Shown: positions 18,294-25,785 of the stretch, one piece after another
How positions within the stretch are numbered: the first letter of the stretch is position 1
How the letters are laid out: every line of letters begins with the position of its first letter
Source of the DNA: Bacteroidales bacterium
Lineage (GTDB): Bacteria > Bacteroidota > Bacteroidia > Bacteroidales > UBA932
Assembly (NCBI GenBank): GCA_017429475.1
Contig: JAFROX010000001.1
Span: forward strand, 186,001 to 250,000
DNA: 64,000 bases
Direction: 5' to 3'
Notes under the pieces: generated by a model
The model's input: the letters and a program-made list of their open reading frames with translations, nothing else
What the model was told of the DNA's origin: nothing
The model's database searches: none
Position numbers and translations under genes: made by a program

Positions 18294-18938
18294 ATGAAAA
18301 AAGTATTATTCGTCATAGCTTTCGCTATGCTCACCGTCATCGGAGCTTCTGCCCAGAGGTCAGACTTCGTGACTGCAAAGGTTGGTTCAAACGTCAGACT
18401 CGGTTATGTCGGCGCTGCCAACAATTCCAATGTCGCCGGTGGTTTTGACTTCGGAGTCAATGTAATCGAAGTAGGCGTAAAACCCTACAGTGCCGGCTCT
18501 CTCACCCTTGGTGCAGACTTCCTTATGGACATCTACCACCCCACAAGCGGCAAGTATTTCCTTTCCGGCGGCCATTCCACTGCCATCGTTCCTTCAATCT
18601 TCTCAAAGATCAGGTACTCTACGGCAACAGTTCTCGGATTCGGAATTCCTCTGAACTTCACTCACAGGGTCAACGACAAGCTGGCTCTCACTCTCGGTGC
18701 AGCAGCCAGGATCAATATGAACGCATCGACCCGTCTTGTTTACACCAATTCAGACAACAAGTGGAATACCGATCGTGCTACCGGAATCTACACCAACCGC
18801 GTAACTTACGACGTACACTTTTCCGTTGATGTAGACGGTTTCGGAATCTATGCCAGCTACAGCCCTATGAATGTGTTTGAGGGCAACCACGGTCCTTCTT
18901 TCAACACATTTGCAGTAGGCCTGATCTTCAAGCACTAG
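18294..18938 (+). CDS. Exported beta-rich protein, second of a tandem paralogous pair
   Basis: The 214-residue paralogue of the preceding gene starts six bases after its stop. The signal peptide ends TVIGASAQ. The same order of strands and glycine-rich turns is kept, including LNFTHRVNDKLALTLGAAARIN matching LNFTQTIGGKLAVTVGATAKIN. The pair arose by tandem duplication and has since diverged. The likely location is the outer membrane, but the function is unknown. A terminator follows directly. Confidence 0.75.
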   Translation: MKKVLFVIAFAMLTVIGASAQRSDFVTAKVGSNVRLGYVGAANNSNVAGGFDFGVNVIEVGVKPYSAGSLTLGADFLMDIYHPTSGKYFLSGGHSTAIVPSIFSKIRYSTATVLGFGIPLNFTHRVNDKLALTLGAAARINMNASTRLVYTNSDNKWNTDRATGIYTNRVTYDVHFSVDVDGFGIYASYSPMNVFEGNHGPSFNTFAVGLIFKH

Positions 18939-18960
18939 AAATCGCTTATCCTATATAAGG

Positions 18961-18996
18961 AACCGCAAGGTCTGACGACTTTGCGGTTTCTTTTTT
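18961..18996. terminator. Rho-independent terminator, possibly bidirectional
   Basis: AACCGCAA and GTC pair with GAC and TTGCGGTT, with small mismatches near the loop, and a run of Ts follows (18991-18996). It lies between the exported-protein pair and the convergent DUF2461 gene. Confidence 0.8.
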
Positions 18997-19678
18997 ACAT
19001 CCACTCCTCTATTGCGTAATCCATGGGGCGGTTGAGATAGCGCACGAACGGCACGGCTGCCTTGAAATCGTCGGCCACCCGCTTGGGGAGATTGGGACGG
19101 AGAAGATAATCTGTGTCGATATTCTTCATTATCAGGAACTGCTTCAGCCTGAAATACCTGGAATACGGCTTGTCGGCAGGCCATCCCTGAGCAGGGCGGG
19201 CAAGGGCCCCGTCCCACATCACTTTCCATCCCTTTCCCGGATTCGCTACTCTGTCGAACTCCGGTCCGTTCAGCATTATCTCTTCCCTGACGCTCTTGAG
19301 AATCATTTTTTCTTCCCGCCAGATGCCTGCGCAGAGGAAATAGCTGTTCTCGCCGGGTTCCATATGCAGATAATAGCCAGGATAGTAAGACTTCCTGCCT
19401 CCCTTGGCGAAGTACAGTCCGCACCAGCTCTTGTAGGGCGGGCGGTCGTGGAAACGCTGATCTTGATATATGCGCCAGCTTATATCCCTCGGCCCAAGGG
19501 CGGGGAGATCCGGGTCGGACTTCCTCAGATTGGCCAGGATTTCCATACCAAGGTTCTCGTAATAGCTCTTGATGGCCAGATACAGCGGCTTGCGCTCATC
19601 GAACCATTTCTTCTCGTTGTTTTCTGCAAGTCCGGCATAGAACTGAAGCAGGTCGGGCATTGAAATTTGTGTCTCCAT
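18995..19678 (-). CDS. DUF2461 domain-containing protein
   Basis: The 227-residue protein matches the DUF2461 (TIGR02453) pattern. It begins LLQFYAGLAENNEKKWFDE, has the conserved RIYQDQRFHDRPPYKSWCG and YYPGYYLHMEPGENSYFLCAG segments, and ends in a short helical tail. It has no signal peptide. The biochemical role of this family is not established. The gene converges on the exported-protein pair. Confidence 0.85.
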   Translation of the reverse strand: METQISMPDLLQFYAGLAENNEKKWFDERKPLYLAIKSYYENLGMEILANLRKSDPDLPALGPRDISWRIYQDQRFHDRPPYKSWCGLYFAKGGRKSYYPGYYLHMEPGENSYFLCAGIWREEKMILKSVREEIMLNGPEFDRVANPGKGWKVMWDGALARPAQGWPADKPYSRYFRLKQFLIMKNIDTDYLLRPNLPKRVADDFKAAVPFVRYLNRPMDYAIEEWM

Positions 19679-19704
19679 ATATCCACAAATTTAATGTTTT
19701 TGCT

Positions 19705-19712
19705 TATTTTTG
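19705..19712 (+). promoter_or_regulatory. -7 promoter element of the MgtC-like gene
   Basis: TATTTTTG fits TAnnTTTG and lies 26 bases before the ATG at 19738. No convincing -33 element is seen. Confidence 0.4.
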
Positions 19713-19737
19713 ATGTAATCACGAAACGTTAACGGCA

Positions 19738-20409
19738 ATGGGTCTTAATTACGAATTGATTATACGTGTAATTGTGGGTGGCATCCTCGGAGGAGTCATA
19801 GGTTTTGAGAGGGAGAAGAGAGCGAAAGAGGCCGGATTCCGCACCCACTTCCTCGTAGCCCTCGGCAGCACGCTGATTACCGTCATTTCCGCTTATGGTT
19901 TTGATAAAGTTGCTGATCTGATTCCCATAGCCAGGTATGACCCGGCCCGTTTGGCGGCTCAGATAGTGTCCGGAATCGGATTCATCGGAGCCGGCCTGAT
20001 CATCTTCCAGAAGAATGTGATTCACGGCCTCACAACCGCTGCCGGACTCTGGGTTACAGCCGCTATCGGCATAGCCTGCGGAGTAGGACACTATGAACTG
20101 GCCGTCATCACCACGATAATGGTGCTGATGGCGCTGGAACTGGCCCTCGCCGTGGACGACAAGCTCAACAAACGGCAGCTGTCCATCACTATGACCTCTA
20201 CGGACAAGGAAAGAATACGGAGCATAGTGGAAAGCCTCAAGGCCGACGGCGTCGTCATCCGCTCCTATGACCTCGAACTGCTTGACGAAGGCCAGGGCAA
20301 GACTTACAAGGCAACGGTTGAACTGAGCACAAAGCGCCTCGACTACGAAGAGCACGTCTGGGACCTTCTCGACGGTCTCGACGGCTCGATAGTTTCACAT
20401 AAGAAATAA
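19738..20409 (+). CDS. MgtC/SapB-family membrane protein
   Basis: The 223-residue protein has four or five membrane helices in the first 130 residues. The family signatures GGVIGFEREKRAKEAGFRTH (about 19-38) and GIGFIGAGLIIFQ (about 79-91) are present. A cytoplasmic alpha-beta (ACT-like) domain of about 85 residues follows. MgtC-type proteins are linked to magnesium limitation and modulation of the ATP synthase, but many homologues have no tested role. The following small EF-hand protein gene is 22 bases away and probably cotranscribed. Confidence 0.88.
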   Translation: MGLNYELIIRVIVGGILGGVIGFEREKRAKEAGFRTHFLVALGSTLITVISAYGFDKVADLIPIARYDPARLAAQIVSGIGFIGAGLIIFQKNVIHGLTTAAGLWVTAAIGIACGVGHYELAVITTIMVLMALELALAVDDKLNKRQLSITMTSTDKERIRSIVESLKADGVVIRSYDLELLDEGQGKTYKATVELSTKRLDYEEHVWDLLDGLDGSIVSHKK

Positions 20410-20431
20410 ACAATCAAAAAATCATACTGCA

Positions 20432-20782
20432 ATGAGCGAACAAGAATTTGACAAGAGAGACCTCAACAAAGATGGTAAGGTTTCACTCGGAGAAAAAATC
20501 GGCTACGGCATCGACAAAGCCCAGGAAAAACTCGAAGAAGCTGCCGCCAAGGCAAAGGTTAAAGCTGAAGAGCTGAAGGAAAAGGCTCCCGGAAAGATCG
20601 CCGAAATGAAGGAAGAAGTCAAGGAAGCAGCCGAACTGGCAAAAGTCAAAGCCGCCGAATTCAAGGACAAGGCTTCCGAGAAGTTCGCAGAAATGAAGGA
20701 AGAGACCAAAGAAGCAGCCGACAAGGCAAAGGCCAAATTCGACAGTTTCGCAGCCAAGAAAGACGGCGAAGAAAAAGCCTAG
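20432..20782 (+). CDS. Small charged coiled protein with EF-hand loop and 29-residue repeats
   Basis: The 116-residue soluble protein has no signal peptide. Residues 10-21 (DLNKDGKVSLGE) form a textbook calcium-binding EF-hand loop. The rest is a lysine- and glutamate-rich helix containing two 29-residue repeats (41-69 and 70-98), with AEMKEE and KEAA at equivalent places, resembling LEA- or apolipoprotein-like amphipathic helices. It follows the MgtC-like gene. I recognise no named family. A role in calcium or magnesium handling would be a guess from context. Confidence 0.75.
   Translation: MSEQEFDKRDLNKDGKVSLGEKIGYGIDKAQEKLEEAAAKAKVKAEELKEKAPGKIAEMKEEVKEAAELAKVKAAEFKDKASEKFAEMKEETKEAADKAKAKFDSFAAKKDGEEKA
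20552..20725 (+). repeat. Two tandem 87-base coding repeats
   Basis: Positions 20552-20638 and 20639-20725 encode the two 29-residue units of the EF-hand protein. Protein identity is high but many third positions differ, so the duplication is not recent. Confidence 0.7.
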
Positions 20783-20785
20783 AGG

Positions 20786-21931
20786 CTAGTCTATATATTC
20801 GAAAGACGCCCGGTTCCGATCCACCTTCAGGTGGATGCGACGGCCTAGGTACAGCGAATAGTTGGGAGCGCTCTTATGGGCGTTCCATTCGTGTCCTGCG
20901 TCAATCTGATACATTACAGGTATCTGCCTGTTCCCTATCTTCGAGTAGATGAGTGCGGGAAGTGAAAGGTCCATTCCCTTTGCATCGTCGAAGTTGGAGA
21001 ACTGTCCCACGATTATTCCTGCTATTTCGTCCAGTTTGCCCGAAAGGAGCAGGTTCTGAAGCATTCGGTCTATCGCATAGCTGTCCTCGTCGACATCTTC
21101 GATGAAAAGGATGGCATCTTTCATATCCAGGTTCATAGGAGTCCCCTGCAGGCTGTATATCAGCGACAGGTTGCCGCCCACAAGCCTTCCTGTGGCCTCA
21201 CCCTCCCGGCAATAGAAGTTGGTGGGAATCGTAAGCCCCGGAGCATCCCCGAACAGTGCTTCGTGCAGGAATGCCACAGAGGTGGTATCTCCTTCTATGC
21301 GGGTAGCCATAGGTCCGTGTATCGTCTCAAGTCCCAAATTGTTCAGAGTGATATGCAGCGCTGTGACGTCGCTGTAACCCACGATCCATTTGGGATTATC
21401 CAGAAGGCGGGAATAGTCCAGGTAAGGTGTCACCAGCGCTGCCCCGTAGCCTCCACGCACAGAGATCAGAGCCTTGATGCCTGGATCGTCCAGCATTGCC
21501 TGCATTGCGTCGATGCGTTCCTCCACCGACCCGTCATACCTGCTCTTTCCTACCCTCTTGAACAGATTGTCAGCCAGTTTCACATTGAGGCCCCAGTTCT
21601 TGAACACTGAGATTCCGTATTTGAGCGCCGTGCTGTCGGCATAATTTGAAATTGCGAAGATGCCGATGGTATCTCCAGGCCTGAGCGGCTCAGGACGTAT
21701 GTCGGGCCTTGTCCATACTTCAACGGTTTCGGCCTGAACCGTATCGACCGGCACGACTTCGACGGCCAAGGTATCTACAACTACGGGCTCGACGACTGTC
21801 GTGTCAGCCTGGGGAGACTCTATTTCATAAATATGATATTCAGCCGGTGCTTTGTAGGGTCTCATAGCGTTGCCGCGAACCGTGCCGCAAGCTAAAAGGA
21901 CAAGAATCAAAATGGATACTCTATTTTTCAT
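20786..21931 (-). CDS. Exported LD-carboxypeptidase (peptidase family S66)
   Basis: The 381-residue enzyme of the muramoyl-tetrapeptide carboxypeptidase (LdcA) family cleaves the L-Lys/mDAP-D-Ala bond in recycled muropeptides. The nucleophile is S187 in VGYSDVTALHI. The glutamate in FIEDVDEDSYAID and the histidine in QIDAGHEWN complete the triad. Classical LdcA is cytoplasmic, but this one begins with a signal peptide and lipobox-like LLAC. It then has a spacer of about 50 residues rich in Val, Pro, Thr and Asp/Glu before the catalytic domain (from about residue 83). It is the last gene of a four-gene operon, with a 4-base overlap with the HAD gene. Confidence 0.85.
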   Translation of the reverse strand: MKNRVSILILVLLACGTVRGNAMRPYKAPAEYHIYEIESPQADTTVVEPVVVDTLAVEVVPVDTVQAETVEVWTRPDIRPEPLRPGDTIGIFAISNYADSTALKYGISVFKNWGLNVKLADNLFKRVGKSRYDGSVEERIDAMQAMLDDPGIKALISVRGGYGAALVTPYLDYSRLLDNPKWIVGYSDVTALHITLNNLGLETIHGPMATRIEGDTTSVAFLHEALFGDAPGLTIPTNFYCREGEATGRLVGGNLSLIYSLQGTPMNLDMKDAILFIEDVDEDSYAIDRMLQNLLLSGKLDEIAGIIVGQFSNFDDAKGMDLSLPALIYSKIGNRQIPVMYQIDAGHEWNAHKSAPNYSLYLGRRIHLKVDRNRASFEYID

Positions 21932-22575
21932 CTCAGCATCTGAATGATATCTTTAAATTGCCCTGCAAGGAAATCAGCCCCTGCAGCTTTCAGGTCTTCT
22001 GCCGTGCCGTTGCCGTATGTAACGGCTATCGTCCTGCATCCTGCGGCACGTCCCATCAGTATGTCATAAGGCGCATCTCCGACCATCACAGCTTCGTCCG
22101 CAGGAACATTCAGCGACCTAAGTATGATGTTGACGGGTTCCGGATCGGGCTTTGCCTTCGTCACGTCATCGGCGCCTATGGTCATTTCGATCAGGGGCGC
22201 AAGCCCAAGCTCCAACACATACCTGTCGAGGGTGTGACGGTGGCGGCTGCTGGCGATAGCCAGCCTGACTCCCTGCGCCTTGAGCTCCTGCAGAGTTTCA
22301 AGTACGCCAGGGTACAGCAAGACTGCCCCTTTCCGGTCCAGTTCGTCGAACATCTTACGGTAAGCCGCCGCATACTTCGCCTCCCCTTCCTCATCGAGAG
22401 GTATCAGGGCACTGAAGCACTTCTCGAGAGGCAGCCCTATGACACTCCTGTACTGCGCTTCACTGAGCGGCTGCTGGCCCATAGCTTTGAATGTGGCAGC
22501 CATCGTAGTCAGGATTATGCCCGTGGTGTCACCGAGGGTTCCGTCGAAATCGAAGATGGCGAGGGACGGTTTCAT
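21928..22575 (-). CDS. HAD-family phosphatase (phosphoglycolate phosphatase-like)
   Basis: The 215-residue protein has HAD motif I (FDFDGTLGDT, nucleophile D9 and D11), motif II serine in LAIASSRHR, motif III lysine in TKAKPDPEP, and motif IV GDAPYDILMG. The helical cap between motifs I and II fits the phosphoglycolate phosphatase/beta-phosphoglucomutase branch. The substrate is not certain. It overlaps the LD-carboxypeptidase gene and abuts the nitroreductase gene. Confidence 0.88.
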   Translation of the reverse strand: MKPSLAIFDFDGTLGDTTGIILTTMAATFKAMGQQPLSEAQYRSVIGLPLEKCFSALIPLDEEGEAKYAAAYRKMFDELDRKGAVLLYPGVLETLQELKAQGVRLAIASSRHRHTLDRYVLELGLAPLIEMTIGADDVTKAKPDPEPVNIILRSLNVPADEAVMVGDAPYDILMGRAAGCRTIAVTYGNGTAEDLKAAGADFLAGQFKDIIQMLR

Positions 22576-23100
22576 CTAAACTATCTTGATGTAATCCGCT
22601 TTTCTGGGACGGGGAGCCGGAGCGGCGTGCTCTATGTAGCCGAGCGAAACGCTTCCCACTCCTTCATAGCCTTCGGGAATGCCGAGACGCGGAGCGAGCT
22701 TTTTACCTTCTTCCGTCTCGAACATTTCCTTGCAGCGGTTGATCCAGCAGGCGCCGAGACCAATGCTGTGAGCAGCGAGGAGTATATTGCCGATGACCAG
22801 GGAGCCGTCCTTGACGCAGTTCGGGTTGCCTGCCTTGGAGAATACAAGGATTATGGTAGGGGCGCCGTAATAGGGATCGATATCAGTCTTGCCCCAGGCC
22901 TCTGCATTCAGTCTTCTCAGGACTGAGCATATCTCAGGATCCTGCACTGCGATGATCACGGGGTCCTGGGTACCCTTTCCGGTAGGCGCCCAGGTGCCGG
23001 CCTCAAGTACTGCACGCAACTCTTCTTCTTTTATCTGGTCGGGAAGATATCGCCTGATGCTGCGACGCTCCCTTATAGCTTTCAAAACTTCGTTGTCCAT
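22576..23100 (-). CDS. Nitroreductase-family flavoprotein
   Basis: The 174-residue FMN-dependent oxidoreductase has the FMN-phosphate binding start (IRERRSIRRYLP), APTGKGTQDPVIIAV, and GLGACWINRCKEMF near 116-130. The C-terminal GYIEHAAPAPRPRK is typical of the small nitroreductase subgroup. It would use NAD(P)H to reduce nitro or quinone compounds, and the true substrate is unknown. It lies 3 bases after the NUDIX gene. Confidence 0.9.
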   Translation of the reverse strand: MDNEVLKAIRERRSIRRYLPDQIKEEELRAVLEAGTWAPTGKGTQDPVIIAVQDPEICSVLRRLNAEAWGKTDIDPYYGAPTIILVFSKAGNPNCVKDGSLVIGNILLAAHSIGLGACWINRCKEMFETEEGKKLAPRLGIPEGYEGVGSVSLGYIEHAAPAPRPRKADYIKIV

Positions 23101-23103
23101 ATC

Positions 23104-23673
23104 TTACAATAAATGGTTTTCTGCAAAATAACGCCAGAGAGGAGCAGTCATCAATGCCTGCTTGCAGTGGCCGCCCACCAGAAGTTCGCGTACCTCGTCG
23201 ACGGTCATAAGGATTGGCTCGATGGCCTCGGTCGGATCGAGATGCTGGGTTCCCATTTTCTCTACTCCGGTTGCGATAAAGCAATGGCTGAGATTGTTCT
23301 GGGATGAAGGGTTGGCGCAGAGCGTCATCAACTCTGTCCACTCTCCACCTCCGAAACCAGTTTCTTCCATCAGTTCCCGCTTCGCAGCCGCAAGGGGTTC
23401 TTCTCCTGGTTCGATTACTCCGGCACACAGTTCATACTCTGTGATGCCAAGCCCGTGACGGTACTGCTTCTCCATAAGGAAACGTCCGTCAGTGGTACGT
23501 GCTATGACATTCACCCAGTCTGGATATTCAAGGACATAATACGCAGGATTCCTGCGGCCGTCGGGAAGCTCCACGCAATCACGGCGCACGGTCATCCACT
23601 GGCCTTCACGAAGAAGATATTCGCTCGAAATGACCTTGTACTTGCCGTCCTGAGAAATATTGAAATCTATCAT
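23104..23673 (-). CDS. NUDIX hydrolase (ADP-ribose pyrophosphatase-like)
   Basis: The 189-residue protein has a complete NUDIX box, G-x5-E-x7-REL-x-EE-x-GF, spanning GVIEPGEEPLAAAKRELMEETGF (about residues 92-114; key residues G, E, R, E, E). The preceding SEYLLREGQWMTVRRDCVELPDG is like ADP-ribose/NDP-sugar hydrolases. It is first in an operon with the nitroreductase, HAD and LD-carboxypeptidase genes. It has no helix-turn-helix domain, so it is not an NrtR/AraR regulator. Confidence 0.88.
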   Translation of the reverse strand: MIDFNISQDGKYKVISSEYLLREGQWMTVRRDCVELPDGRRNPAYYVLEYPDWVNVIARTTDGRFLMEKQYRHGLGITEYELCAGVIEPGEEPLAAAKRELMEETGFGGGEWTELMTLCANPSSQNNLSHCFIATGVEKMGTQHLDPTEAIEPILMTVDEVRELLVGGHCKQALMTAPLWRYFAENHLL

Positions 23674-23730
23674 CTGCTCGGTCTGTCAAAAATCCCTGCA
23701 AGATACAAAAGACTCGTGACAGCGCAAAGC

Positions 23731-25785
23731 CTATGAATAGCTGTGCATGCCTCCCAGTATCAGGTTGACGCCGAAATAGGTAATCAGCACTGACAGGAAC
23801 GCAACGATGGTATAGATATGATAGAATGTCGGATTGCGGAACGCCTTTATGGAAGTTCCGTGGATCGAGAAAGCATACACGAGCATCGTTATCAGAGCCC
23901 AAGTCTCCTTCGGATCCCACGCCCAGTACGAGCCCCAGCTTATGTTGGCCCACACCGCGCCGAGGAAAGTGCCGAAATTCAGTAGGAACACGGCAGGCGT
24001 CACGATCACCTTGCTGAGGTTCATCAGGCTCACCTTCGCATCATTGCCTTTCACGATGAGACCGAGTATGCCGTTCAGCATCACAAGTCCGAGCAGCGTA
24101 TAGGAAATCATCATGCTGAGCACGTGTATCGAAAGCAGCGGACTCTGGAGCACCGGCATCAGGTGGGTAAGGCGAGGATTGGCGCTTGACATCGTGGCCA
24201 TCAGCATCGTAAAGCCTGCCAGCAGGAAGCCCAGCGGCTGCAGCAGCGGCATTTTCTTGTAGAGCAGCGACATCGCCAAAGTCGAGAACCAGGCGATGAG
24301 CATCATCACGCAGTAACTGCCGGTGAACGGCATATGGCCAGAAGCGAACCACCTCAGCGCAAGCACAGCCGTCAGATAGGCGAACAGCAGCCACGACACC
24401 ACTGACAGAGCCTTGGCAAGTTTCTCCGGAGTCTTCCGGCCTTTTGAAAGCCAGATGCCGGACAGCACGAACAATATGATGCCTATGGTGATGGACAGCA
24501 TAAACTGCACTTTGGGCAGGCAGATGGCATTGTAGGCCCTCTCGGCCTTGACTTTTGCGGAAGTAGGAAGCACTGCGGCTGCATTCTTCTCCTGATATTT
24601 CTTGATCTGGCTGACGATGCGGCTGACCTCATCCCAGTTGCCGGAGCGGGCCTCGTCACGCAGCAGGCCGAGACTCATACGGATGAACGACTGCTCGCCT
24701 TCTTCCATTTCAGGAAGTTTGTCTTCGCTGCCAAACCATCTAATATTGTCAGAAACAGTCTGAGGGAACAGTTTGAATGCGGCTCCGGAGGCGGCATCGT
24801 CACGTATGGTGTATTTCTCTTTTTCTTTTGAAGTCCCGATCTCTTTTGCCTTCACCTTGAGAGGCCTGTCCTGCCACTCATCATACCAGAACATCCAGCC
24901 GGTCATCACCTGCTCGGCTGTGTAGCCGTCCACCCTGGCCTTTCCATATGCCTTTAGCGCATAATCCCTGGCCTGGGTCTGGAACGGGCAGATACGGTCG
25001 TTGTAGTATACATACAGTTCACCGATTTCCTTCGCCACCTCTTTCGGGGCTACGGGACGCTGGCTGCCGGCAGCCTGAGCGATTACCGGCATAAGGACCA
25101 GCACAACTGCTGCAGTAACTTTCCGCAGGGCGGCGCGCCACTGGCTGTCTTTCTGGAAGAAAAAGCCGAGCATGGCGACGAGCAGCATCAGATAGCCGGT
25201 ATATGTGATGCCGACTCCCCATACGTCCTTGCTCATTGCAAGCACTGAAGTCTGCAAGTCATCTTCGTAATCGGCCTGATACATCCTCCAGCCCATATGC
25301 TTGCCGATGTTGTTCATCGATATTTCAAGCTGGCTGCCGTTGTCGAGGTCGACGAGGCTGCGATAGTCCGAAGGAGCCATCGAACCCGGATAGCGTTCAA
25401 TCTCGAACTCTCGCAGCGTAAGGCTGAACGGAAGCTCGATGTCCTTGCCGCGCTCTGTGACGACAGTGGAATTCGGCACTCCCTTGTCGAGGCTTATCAT
25501 ACCTTCCTGGCTGAACAGGTGGGTGACCAGGGCGCCGACGAGCATCACGGCGAAGGAAATGTGCAGCAGCAGCGTGAAAAAAGCTTTTACGTTCTTCTTG
25601 AACAGCAGGAGCAGGCCTGTGACGGTTGCAAGGCCCCACAGGGCTATGAATGCCGGATTATAATAAACCAGGCTGAATGCGAAGTCCGAACCTCTGGACT
25701 TCTCAACGAAAGTGGCAGCCACCATTGCAATGATGATGACCGCCAGGCTTCCGAAAGATAAAAACTTCAGTGTCTTTGTCTTCAT
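23731..25785 (-). CDS. Fused ResB-CcsA cytochrome c assembly protein (System II)
   Basis: The 684-residue membrane protein attaches heme to CxxCH apocytochromes outside the inner membrane. The N-terminal ResB-like part (about 1-215) has membrane segments and a periplasmic loop. A second large periplasmic loop (about 235-425) and the CcsA part with at least seven helices follow. The heme-handling WWD motif is at about 614-628 (WGSYWAWDPKETWAL). Its start overlaps the stop of the di-heme protein gene by one base. It therefore probably serves that protein, although it could also serve other cytochromes. Confidence 0.88.
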   Translation of the reverse strand: MKTKTLKFLSFGSLAVIIIAMVAATFVEKSRGSDFAFSLVYYNPAFIALWGLATVTGLLLLFKKNVKAFFTLLLHISFAVMLVGALVTHLFSQEGMISLDKGVPNSTVVTERGKDIELPFSLTLREFEIERYPGSMAPSDYRSLVDLDNGSQLEISMNNIGKHMGWRMYQADYEDDLQTSVLAMSKDVWGVGITYTGYLMLLVAMLGFFFQKDSQWRAALRKVTAAVVLVLMPVIAQAAGSQRPVAPKEVAKEIGELYVYYNDRICPFQTQARDYALKAYGKARVDGYTAEQVMTGWMFWYDEWQDRPLKVKAKEIGTSKEKEKYTIRDDAASGAAFKLFPQTVSDNIRWFGSEDKLPEMEEGEQSFIRMSLGLLRDEARSGNWDEVSRIVSQIKKYQEKNAAAVLPTSAKVKAERAYNAICLPKVQFMLSITIGIILFVLSGIWLSKGRKTPEKLAKALSVVSWLLFAYLTAVLALRWFASGHMPFTGSYCVMMLIAWFSTLAMSLLYKKMPLLQPLGFLLAGFTMLMATMSSANPRLTHLMPVLQSPLLSIHVLSMMISYTLLGLVMLNGILGLIVKGNDAKVSLMNLSKVIVTPAVFLLNFGTFLGAVWANISWGSYWAWDPKETWALITMLVYAFSIHGTSIKAFRNPTFYHIYTIVAFLSVLITYFGVNLILGGMHSYS

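Noticed and set aside
18294..18938. Phase-variable or recombining gene pair
   Set aside because: The two paralogues are too diverged in DNA to recombine easily, and no inverted repeats or recombinase are near.
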